A stretch of DNA of 64,000 nucleotides from the NCBI GenBank assembly GCA_037074615.1, contig CM073522.1, positions 25,418,962 to 25,482,961 on the forward strand. Direction: 5' to 3'. Of this stretch, positions 21,749-32,306 are shown in pieces (positions within the stretch are counted from its first letter, which is position 1; each line of letters begins with the position of its first letter). The notes below the pieces were generated by a model. The model was given only the letters and a program-made list of their open reading frames with translations, ran no database searches and had not been told where the DNA came from. The translations under genes were made by a program, and so were the position numbers. The DNA is from Leucaena leucocephala (Eukaryota > Streptophyta > Magnoliopsida > Fabales > Fabaceae).

Positions 21749-24580
21749 TGTAACATCCTAAATTTTTATTAGATTTTTTTAAGCATATTAAAAATATTAT
21801 TTACCAATAACTTAAAGATATTAAATAAATTAAAATCATTATAGTTTGATATTTTTATTAATTTCAATAAAAATAAAGATATCTGAATTATCCTACTATT
21901 ATTTTTATTAAAATCCATGATTTGATTGATGTTATTAATTAGGGATATATTGACATTTATATTCAGATTTAGATATGAATTCAAATTTTGAAGATGTGAT
22001 TTAAATTTTAAATTATCATATCTTATGGGATTCTAATTAATGATAGAGATAATAATAATAATAATAAAATAATAAGATTATATTAGATAAAAAAAATTTA
22101 AACCTATATCCCTTTCTCACCTCTTTTTATAGAGCCGTAACCTATTATTTTCTTCCTTCACATCGTTCTTTCTCTCCTTCTGATCTCATTCTTGCAGTAA
22201 AGGTACACTTTCTCATTCTTTTTTCTTTTTATTGGTTTCTCCTTTCCTATCGATATATTTACCATTTAACGCCATACCCTTTCTTTGGTTAAGTCACACT
22301 ATTGCTCTCTTCTTTGCCAAATTCTTGTCCTATTACACGCCTTGTCCTTTTTCATTTATCAAGAAGTAATATAAGTTATATATATAATATATATGCCCAT
22401 AAGCTAGGTTTCCACGTAAACACAATCAAATATATATATACCTTCCCCAAACATCGTTTTTCGCTTTGCCTCCTTTACAAACTTCTATCTCCATTATGTC
22501 TTTATACATAGACATATGCTTCACCAAACCATACCTATCATGTCATCCACCCATGACCATGTGTATATATACACATATGAAAAGTGACATGATCACTCTT
22601 CCACTTTATCCTTTTTCTTCTTTAATAAAATAAGAAATAAACTCACTCACGTATATATATGTATATATAGATATATAGATAGCCATAAATATAGTTATAA
22701 ACAGAAACTCTACTTAGAAATTTTTGGAAAGAATTCAAGGCTTCAACTTAAATTATTATTATTATATTAAACTAATTAAATTATAAATAAATGTAAATTT
22801 AGAAAAAGATTCATATTTTTCTGGGATAAGCTCTAAGATTCTAGAGAAATTTTAGAATAATTTTAGAGTAGTATTAAGTATTATAATGATAGTTCTTGTG
22901 TGGGGACTTTGTAGACTATCATTGGGGTTCTGAAATAACTCCTAGTAGAGCACCAGATTACTTGTGACTGTTATAAGTGGAGCCACTTGACTTGTGGTAA
23001 TTATTTCTTATTTTGGCGAGAGGTAACCACTTTTCACTTATTGTGTGTGCTAATGTGATGTTTGTGAGTGATTTGTTATATATAAATTTACTGGTATTTA
23101 CGTGATTATATTGAGGAATTATTATTGATGATTTTATTAAAAATAGTCTTGTGGGACCTGAAGTTTAATTTAGAAAGTTGAATTGAGAACAAAAACTTGT
23201 TATATCTGGTTATTGTCATTTGAGGGAAATTTATTACCTTGAGAAAAATTTTATTGAGATAATTATTGATGTTATTGGTTATTAAACTTGAGATTATTGA
23301 TTAATATTATTATCTTGAGAATTATGCATTGGGGATTGGTGATGAGGAAGTTATATTTTTACCACGTGGTATAGCCTCCATTGAAGCTAGATGGTTGGCT
23401 TTAGTCCCACCTGTTTACCGAGGGACTTGCCCCACCTGTTTACCGAGGGGCCGCGACACCCCCACCTGTTTACCGAGGGGGAATGAACCCATTGTCCGAT
23501 CACGTGCTCTATAGATTTTGGCCGGTCTATAACACTTGGCCGGTTAGCTTTTTTGATGGCCAGTCATATGGTAATTATCACTAGCCCATGGGTTCGGTCG
23601 GTGGGAATAAGGTGGTTCGGTTGGATTGAGGGGAGGAACTTGGGTGGGTTATCCATTCGACTATAATATGATGATATGTATTTTCTATATATTGTACTTG
23701 ATAATTATCCCACTTGACACCTCACAAGCACATATTAGTATGCATGATGAGTAGGATTGATGGTTACTGAGGCTTTTGTCTCACCCTATTTTTTATTAAT
23801 ATTTTTCAGGGGTTAGTTCAATTGTTGGTTCGAATGGGAAGGCGCCGGAGGCATAGTTGTGCTAGTGAACTGTACAATACCCTCCTTTTTATTTATGTGT
23901 TGAGTAGATGTATATTGCCACTATAGGGCCTACTTTTATTTATACTCTGATGATTTACCATTTTTATTATCGTACTGAATAATGGGTGCTGGTAGGAGGC
24001 CATAGCCTTTTAGGATTATGCATGTGACTTGGTGGACCCACATGAATTATTTGCGATATTATAAGTACTATTTGGGAATTTGCTTGCTTTATGGGCATTA
24101 TTGTGGTTTACCCGAGTACGTCACCCAGGGTCTATTCCATGAATTCGAATTGATAACTTTGATGAGGTTAAACGGGGGTTTGAATCCTTTAACCATGTTA
24201 GTGGGGTTGAATTCTTTCTAACATGATTTTGCGTACGAAAATTATGTAAAGTTTTTATATCCATGATAGTCTCATTTATAAGTTTTACTATTTTCTATCA
24301 TGGACATCCTTTTCAACATAAGTTAAACTCTTTAAACCATGATAGTGCTTGAGTGTGGTTTTGTCTTTTTCTATTATGGTAACCTTCTAGAAGTAAAGTT
24401 TTCTTTCGTTAGTCTTGTCTTTTCTACCATGTTAAATATCGATCAAGAAAAGTTCTTTTATAACCATAGTAGGGTTGCTTTTAAAATTTAGTAAACTCTT
24501 TTCTACCATGGTTAACCCTTTTGAAATAAATTAAATTTATCTACAATATATTTTATTTATTTAATAAGAAGAATTTTACA
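21749..24580 (+). mobile_element. Solo Ty3/gypsy-type LTR (family G3), 2832 bp
   Basis: It starts TGTAACATCCTAAATT, ends GAATTTTACA, and is flanked by the 5-bp duplication GTAAA (21744-21748 and 24581-24585). The empty site with a single GTAAA is at 12957-12961 in copy 1. No internal retroviral sequence remains, as after recombination between two LTRs. Inside are three copies of CCCACCTGTTTACCGAGGG (23406, 23431, 23461) and alternating CCATGATAG / CTATCATGG motifs at 24190-24510. It ends about 1.6 kb upstream of ASR gene 2. A diverged relative lies at about 58000-59298. Confidence 0.92.
23406..23482. repeat. Triplicate CCCACCTGTTTACCGAGGG motif in solo LTR
   Basis: Three copies start at 23406, 23431 and 23461, with spacings of 25 and 30 bases. 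The motif is markedly more GC-rich than the rest of the LTR. Confidence 0.9.
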
Positions 24581-26073
24581 GTAAATCCTAAAAAACCTTA
24601 TGAAAATGGATTGTTTTATCACATAACAGGCTCGCTTTGTGATTCGAAATATACCTGAAATACATTAGTAATATAAAATCAAATCTTGATTGGCAAGCGC
24701 GCGCGCCCACACATATATATATGGTATTATTTGAATTAAAGGAAGAAGTGGTAGTTACTAGGAGTTGGTTCAGGGCAATTAAGAGCTGGTAATTTGATTG
24801 ATAGACTTTTTCTCCTTTTGAATATTCTATCTGGCTGGTTATTTCGAATATATATATAATTATATTATTTATAAAAAAAATAGTTTTTCTAATGCTCCAG
24901 ATATTTTCTAGAAGTATCACCAGGCCAACTATAAATTGACTTTTATAATACTTGAGATGTTGAAGGGTATGACAAATGCACACGCCTTTTTCTAATTAGC
25001 GTGTGGCGTGTTTTTGTTTCTCAGCTCCAAGCCTCCAATCACTATTTTCCGCGTCCCTCCCCTCGTACGTTGACTGTTTCAAAGTTTATTACAATGCTTG
25101 ATGGCTTCATAAGTGCCGGCATCAAAATATATTTCTTATGATAATATGAAATCCATCAAAAATCACGCTATTCTTAATTATTACCTTAGACTTAATGTAA
25201 AATGCGAGCTTATAACATAATTTATTTTCTATATTTTATAATTTTTAGAATATCATGTTGGTCAGTTGGGGTAATATTATCTCTACAAGTACGGAGTATA
25301 TTGTGGAGTAATACTCCTCGGTACACGACCTAATTAGACAATTATTCTTATCCTAAATATAATATTTATTCATATATTTATCAATTTTTTTTTTAAATTA
25401 CCTTTATTAATACTTTCAATAATAATCAAGTAAGAGAGGGAGAGGGGGGAAATTAAGGAAGATGATTATGGTGTTTTAAAAAAATATGTCATATTAACTA
25501 AATTAACTAACTTCTTTAAGTTATGGGTGCCAAATAAGTTCTAGATTAATATATTAGTCCTCTGGAATGTATTCGATAGATGGAGGATCCAATCACCTGT
25601 TTTAGTCATGGGCAAGGGCCTCTAATGCCCTTTGTAATGCTCCAACCTGTCAAATTACCTTTCTACGACTGCTGAGAGCAGACATCACTGAAACTTTTTA
25701 ACTGTTTCTGTTATGTTTTCCTTGTAGTGCAACTTTTAAGCTATGATCTTGCGCTAGTAATCAACAGAGACAGAAAAAGTGATGTGGTCATCATACTTTC
25801 TAATTGAAATCTAAAGATATATATATATATATAAGGTGGCCAAAAATTAAAAGAATATGTATTATTGTAAAAGAAAACTTGAGAATTAATTAATTTTCAA
25901 ATTAAAACACACGGCATGCTTCATTTTTTTTTACTAAAACGCGGCATGTTGTTTCTTAATTCATAAGTTTTTCGCAGGTGTATTTTGACTATTTTATGTT
26001 TCACACATGGCCTTGCCAACAAATATTAATAATGTTGACTTAATCAATAAGAAATTATCAACAAAAATAGAAT

Positions 26074-26081
26074 TATAAATA
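26074..26081 (+). promoter_or_regulatory. Probable TATA box, ASR gene 2
   Basis: TATAAATA lies 113 bases before the ATG, in the same context as in copy 1. The proximal promoter is nearly identical in the two copies. Confidence 0.6.
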
Positions 26082-26193
26082 TAGCTTAGCTTCTCACATA
26101 AATCGTCAACACCCAAAGCAGCAAAACAGACATCATTCTCATCTGATATACCTTCCCTTTCTACGCTCCGTCTTCTTGTATTAACAAACCACC

Positions 26194-26906
26194 ATGTCCG
26201 AAGGCCATCACCACCACCACCGTGACCACCGCCAGCACAAAGAAAATCCGGCCGGTGAGATTGATTACAAGAAGGAAGAGAAGCACCATAAGCATAAGGA
26301 AAAACTCGGAAAATTGGGAGCCGTTGCTGCTGGCGCCTTCGCATTGGTAAATAATACTCATTCGGTTCTTAATATAGTCCCTGATTGGGGAATTTATTTT
26401 GATCCTAAATATAAAATATATTTTCTATATTTATCAAGTTTTTTTCTAAATTGACCCTATTGATACTTCCTCAATAATAATCAAATAAAAGAAGGAGGGG
26501 GAATTAAAAAAGATGATTAGGGTATATTAGATAAAATATATCATATTAAGTAACTCAACTAACTTTCTTAATCTAATCAAATTAATTAAATAGGTCCTAT
26601 ATTAAAGACCGAAGAAGTATATATATATAATATCATTGATCAACACAAATTAATTAATCTTCAGTTAAATCAATAATCATTATTCTTAATTCTTAATTAT
26701 AATGAAACTGTTGGTTGCAGCATGAGAAGAAGAAGGCGAAGAAAGACCCAGAACATGCACACAGTCACAAGATAAAGGAAGAGATTTCGGCAACTGTTGC
26801 AGTTGGAGCAGCAGGATATGCGTTTCATGAGCATCACAAGAAGAAAGAAGCAAAGAAGGAATATGAAGAGGCTCATGGAAAGAAGCACCATCGCTTCTTT
26901 CATTGA
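26194..26906 (+). CDS. ASR: ASR (abscisic acid, stress, ripening) protein, copy 2
   Basis: Exons 26194-26346 and 26721-26906 join in phase 0 to give 112 residues. The ABA/WDS domain is complete and the second exon encodes the same 61 residues as copy 1. The differences lie in exon 1: the N-terminal His tract is HHHHHRDH instead of HHYHHHHHDH (two residues shorter), and residue 45 is Ala where copy 1 has Val. Role and localisation are expected to match copy 1: a disordered, stress-induced, His-rich, probably zinc-binding protein of nucleus and cytosol. It keeps the intron MITE, the TATA box and the 3' hairpin. Its upstream region differs from copy 1 by the solo LTR ending 1.6 kb upstream and about 96 bp extra at 25101-25196. 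No disabling change is seen. Confidence 0.95.
26357..26617. mobile_element. Stowaway-like MITE in ASR gene 2 intron
   Basis: This is the same insertion as 14649-14909, flanked by TA, with termini CTCATTCGGTTCTTAATATA and (inward from the right) CTTCTTCGGTCTTTAATATA. It was duplicated with the gene. Confidence 0.8.
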
Positions 26907-26921
26907 TTTTAACTTCACATG

Positions 26922-26925
<4 letters not shown>

Positions 26926-26965
<40 letters not shown>
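26926..26965. repeat. (AT)20 microsatellite in ASR gene 2 3' UTR
   Basis: This is a 40-base AT repeat, 4 bases longer than in copy 1. Confidence 0.95.
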
Positions 26966-26967
<2 letters not shown>

Positions 26968-27039
26968 ATTTGGGGAGCTCAACTTCTTGTTTAATTAATT
27001 TGTTCTGTTCTGTACTATATATGCTCTTACTGATTCACA

Positions 27040-27087
27040 CAAGGTATTCCACTACTTTTTGTTCCTCCACAAAGTAGTAATACCTTG
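27040..27087. other. Conserved hairpin downstream of ASR gene 2
   Basis: The same 16-bp stem as at 15326-15373 (CAAGGTATT/AATACCTTG and CTACTTT/AAAGTAG). Only the internal and apical loop bases differ from copy 1. Confidence 0.7.
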
Positions 27088-28079
27088 CAGTATTAGGAGA
27101 GGACACGAAAGAACAAATTAGGAGAGAAGTTGAATTCACATTTTATAGTCTGTACTTTTGGATTATTAATTTGTTTGTGTATTTATATGTGACATTTGTA
27201 CAGATAGAGTTTAATAATATATGTGTGATTAATTTTATTTGTCTCTATAGGCAGTGCACTGGCTAGGAATTTTTGTGTGTATATATGACACTATGTTTGA
27301 TAATGCCTGTTACCAGTTTCAGTGAAATTATTTAAGATGAAAATACCTCAAAAAGGATTTATTTGTCCAAAACAATTTTGGGGTGAAATTTTAAGAAAAT
27401 AAAGGAGTTCATAATTATTAAAATTATATAATGGCCGAGAAAATTAAAGAAATTATGAAGAATCATTATTTTAAGAAATTAGTTTATGAAGGATTTTATT
27501 TCTCATAAATAGTTATAAATAATTTTAAATCTTAGAAATCATTAGTCATTGGTTTAAGCTAGAATTGTAGTGGATATTTTATCCTATGCAAACTGATTTG
27601 AAATGGTTGAGAAATGATGGCTGAATCTCGAGAGAAAAAAAAATTCTAGATTTAGTGGTGCTGTTGTTTGAAACATTTTTATTTGAGGCTAGAGTGTATA
27701 TGTGCTAATTATTTGGATGATATAAGTGTTAACCTTGGAAGCTTCAAGAGTTCCAATGTTTTAGGGAAAATTTCAATTGCGGACCTCTCTAGGAAATTAA
27801 CTTCCATATGTCCCAAAAATTATGAAATTTTACTGTACCCCAGGATTAAAATGAAATTAAACTTTGTGGGTCAAAAGGCATTGATGCCCTTGTTCTTCTT
27901 TTTTTTCAGCCTAATTTACAACTATAATTAATTTACAAATTTACAACTCCTCATCAAGAAATTTACAACACCATAAAAGGAAATTAACAACTCCCAGACC
28001 CTCTTGACACCCCAAAAGGTTGATGCCCACGAAACCATCAAACCCATTCAATCTTATAGTGAGAAAAAAAATATATGTA

Positions 28080-28790
28080 ACAAACTTGGGTCTCTACTTT
28101 ACATCTTTATTTCTTTATATGTCATTGTAAATTTCTTTATTAGTTGTCATAAATTTGATAATTATAGTTGTAAATTAGATTTGGAATATGAAAAATGAGA
28201 TTTATTAATTCCCTTATTGTTGTTGTAAAGTTCTTTGTGTTGTTGTAAATTTGCAATTTTAGTTGTAAATTATGCTGAGAATATAAGAAATAGGAGTTGT
28301 TAATTTTATTATAATTGTTATTCCCCTATATGTTGTTATAAATTTGCTAATTGTAATTGTAAATTAGATTGAGAAAGAAAAAATAAAGAGGAAGGGCACC
28401 AATGTCTTTTCAAATTAACAATTAACAACTCCCTTTACCCTTGGAACCCCAAAATGTTGATGATCACTGCGCCTTCAAATCCATTTAATCATATAGTGAA
28501 TATATATATATATATATATATAACAGTTTTTGGTCTCTACTTTACATCTAAATTCCCTTATATATTGTTGTAAATTATTTTATATGTTGTTGTAAATTTG
28601 TTAATCATAGTTGTAAATTAGGCTAGGAATATAGGAAATTGGAGTTGTAAATTCATTTATGTGTTGTTATAAATTTATTAATTATAGTTGTACATTAGGC
28701 TAGGAATATGAGAAATGTGAGTTGTTAATTCTTATGTATTGTTGTAAATTTGCTAATTGTAGTTGTAAGTTAGGTTGAGAGAAAAAAATA
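28080..28790. repeat. Degenerate GTTGTAAATT-rich repeat array
   Basis: Imperfect units of roughly 100 bases, each with TTGTTGTAAATTTG…TAGTTGTAAATTAG…GAATAT(A/G)…GAAAT, recur across the right end of copy 2 and beyond it. The right limit of the tandem duplication (28305) lies inside this array. An (AT)n run sits at about 28500-28522. Confidence 0.6.
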
Positions 28791-28799
28791 GAGCAGAGA

Positions 28800-31700
28800 C
28801 ACTAATGTATTTTCATCAACAAAATTTAACTTCATTTTAGTCCAAGGGGTGCAGTGAAGTTTCAGATTTTTTTTTAGGCCAATGGAAATTAATTTACTAT
28901 AGTGGTCCTCAACTAAAATTTTCCCAAATAAATATCTTAAGTGATTAAAGTATGCCTAAAGATTCTAATAATATCCCATGGTCGCCCATGGAGGACTCTC
29001 TAATATTTGCTTCGCTTAGAAAATTGGAACACGAATACATTCCTGGGAATATCCAAAACTTCAATATCCGCATTTAGATTCTACCTTTCTGCACCATCGT
29101 CATTATCGTGCCTCAATGAAATTTCTTTGGAGCCCCCAGTCTTCCAATCAAAGCACCACCCGAAAGCGAAGGAAGGTTGCGTTCCAGAGCTATCCCCTTC
29201 TTATTACCAGACAAAGATGCAAAGAGAAACGATGACTTACGAGAATGATGATGGTGATAGCGGCTGAGTGAGTGGTGGCGCTCGAAAATAGAAGAAAAGA
29301 TCGGTCTTATGTTGTCTTTGAAGTATGTGGTAGGGCACGATAAAGGAACCACAACGGCATAGTAAAAAGTGAAAGTGAAAAATTGTTCTTAGCAATAGGG
29401 TTTTAAAAAAACACAATGTGAAAAGACATTTTAATGGAATTTTACTATAAAAATGTTGTTAAAAATACTTATCAAGATGGTTTTTACAAATACCATGGTA
29501 AGTTGAAGAGAATCCCGCCTTTTTTTTATTGTGGTGGAGGGTTTTTAACGGTATTTTTTCCCTAAAAACCCCGCCATGAAAAATAAAATAATATAAATTT
29601 AATTATAAAAATGTTATCACTTTTTTACCGCATTTATTTGTTTAATCGCGATAAAATAAAGACATGAAAAGTCTTTTTTCTAATAATACGCTGGGCCTTT
29701 TTACATGGTATCTAACTACCACTCCCACCTCCTACCTTCAGGAGATTATATCAGAACCCCACAGTCACACACACACGAACCCCAATCTCACTGGAAAAGA
29801 TAAGAATATATATGGCCTATTTTGGGAAATCTTTAAACTTAGGTTTTAAAAAAGTATTTGGCCTAAACCACAGTTTTAAAATTTTTTAAAAGAAATAGCC
29901 ATATTTATCTAAAAGGGTTTCTGGACCAAATTATAGTTTAAAACTAAGGTTTAGGTAAGCTACTGAGACTAGCTTCTGAAACAACAAAAGAGTTTATGAA
30001 CTACCCATTTACTATTTTACCCCTATTTTTTCTTACACTCTCTCTCCTGTTCTCACTTCTTTCTTCTCTCTCTTCCTCCTCCTCCTCCACCACCATTGTC
30101 ATCTTCTTCCTCCTCCTCCTCCTTCGTCTTCTTCCTCCTACGTCTTTTGGTGAGAGAGAGAGATGAGAGAGAGATAATAATTTTTTTATCTCATACCCTT
30201 TTTAGTAATTTACCAATCATAAAAGTCCTTCTGGTAATAATCATTCAAACACTCATTTATCCAAAATCACGTTTTTTCATAAGCTCTTATCCATAAGCCC
30301 TTTTTTAAAAGCTATCCAAAAGCTATTTTTTTTCATAAACCCTTTTCTACAAAACTATCCAAACACACACTATAATAAGTATATGATATTCAACACACTA
30401 ATGTCCTTCGTTTCACACAAAAATTCAATTATATATATATGATAAAATAATTATCCTTATTCAAGATCCAAAATAATAAAATTTTTACACTTAAAAATAA
30501 CTTAAGGTCCCAAAATTCAAACCTATACTATATTATATTACACACAGTGAACCTTGAACCATATATCTAACGTGCCCAAAAAAACTTGTAGCCTCCAATG
30601 CATCAACCTCAAAACACATTAATTTCAAATATGGCTACTCAAAATCCATAGTTTCCATGCATTATTCAATTGCCCAAAACATGCATAATCACTTATAATC
30701 ACTTTGTGCTTGGAATAACAATGTCAAAAGTAGCTTTTATTTCATTTGATTTTTGCATAAACTTAAAATAGGATAAAAGTCAGATAGTATAATATAATTT
30801 ATGTAAAAAAGGCAATTTTAACAAATTAAAATTTTTTTGGATGACTAATAGAAAAGCAATTTTAGATGTAAAATGATTAAAAAGGGCATGAGTTTTATAA
30901 TATATTATATATATAATTTGATAAATTTAAGAAAAATTATAAAAATACAAAAGTTGATATGTTACGTTATTTGAAAAAAAAAATTGCAAGTATTAAAAAC
31001 CATTTAATTAGATGTCTCAATAAAATATAAATATATGTAAATATAAGTATTTATTAAATAAATACATATATAATGTAATAATTTTAAGATAAATATTAAA
31101 TTTAAAATTATAAAAAAATTAATGTATTATGGAGAAAAAATTAAAAGTACTAAAATACCTAATTAAATAAAATAATATTATTTAAATACTTATCATTAAA
31201 ATTTACATTTTTATTTTTAAATAAAAACTAATTTTCATTCGAGAATATTATTTTTATTAAAATCTAAATAATAAACAATATAAACACTAAAATAACGCCT
31301 TGTTGCAAAAAGGACCGAAAGTTTTGAAAACAATTCCAAGGCCCCATTAAAGTACTACATTGTGTATATATTGAAGTAAGGGGACCCCTTTTATTTTTCT
31401 CCAGCTTTCTCTCTCCCGAGGGAGCGCCTCCAAAGTGGCTTATGCTTTTAAGTTACTATTACTTAAAATGTCATTCTTTACAAACACTTCCCTAAGCATC
31501 TTTCAATACTACCATACTTGACTGCTCAAAAAGCTACTTTTGTAACGGTTGCACGCCATCCCAAACACACACTAAATCATTCATAATACATAAAAAATAC
31601 AAATATAGGATCTATCGAAACATCAAATATCCATAATTTCAAAACGTCACCATTTAACCAAATATAGAATATAATCATTGAGAAAAGCTCCTCAAAAGTC

Positions 31701-32306
31701 TAAAACATGCTTAATGACATATTTCTTTTGAGCAAAAGTTCATGGCGAAGTTGTAAAACATGCTCCTCAAAACTTACTTCGCTCGTGGCAAAAGTTATAT
31801 GTTTCTTGAAAAAACAAAGTTAAATATTCTTTTTCAACATATAAAATTACGATAAGGATTGAAAAAGACGCTTGAGGCGTTCACATCAGTTGGCACAATT
31901 GTAATAGCCTACCAAGTGCTTCTAACTGGACCTTTTATTTCCTTGACGGATATATATGCCCAAGAATCTTAAATCTGAAAAATAAAACTCTATATATCAA
32001 ATTTAATTAGGTCATATATATATATGCTTCTTATTTGGTTCGGTATATAAAATTTTTATATTAATTTAAGTCAGAGACCAATTTAACTAGATTTTCAACA
32101 ATAATCAACTTTTATGGTCTACCCAACTTCCATCAAAGTCACAAGCTTATATGCCACGGAACTATAACATATTTTTGGCAAATAATAACTAATATTTGTT
32201 ATTGCACAATACATCGACACCACCGTAATAATAAGGACAATACTTAATAATGTAAACTTTCTAGAATAGACCGGCATATATCCTAATCAAATAACCCTCT
32301 CCCTAC
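28800..32306. other. Intergenic DNA, no gene recognised
   Basis: AT-rich non-coding sequence. A CT-rich low-complexity tract lies at 30030-30135 and contains only homopolymer-like Ser/Arg frames. Short ORFs at 29007-29267 and 29664-29849 show no recognisable domain. Several poly(A/T) and (TA)n tracts occur between 30800 and 31300. Confidence 0.6.

Larger units (their letters stand above)
21106..28305 (+). repeat. Tandem duplication copy 2 (contains ASR gene 2)
   Basis: It is the direct repeat of 12317-21093, with a solo LTR inserted at 21749 and without the CACTA element. It differs further by about 96 bp present at 25101-25196 but absent from copy 1 (at about 13472), and by scattered small changes. 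Confidence 0.93.

Noticed and set aside
23406..23482. CRISPR-like look of three direct repeats with short spacers
   Set aside because: Plant LTR context, only three copies, unequal 6-11-base spacers; a minisatellite within the LTR.
29007..29352. Overlapping 86- and 79-codon frames on opposite strands
   Set aside because: Neither shows a recognisable family motif, and both are short; insufficient to call a gene.
30096..30296. 66-codon Ser/Phe/Leu/Arg-rich frame
   Set aside because: Translation of a CT-rich and GA-rich low-complexity tract.
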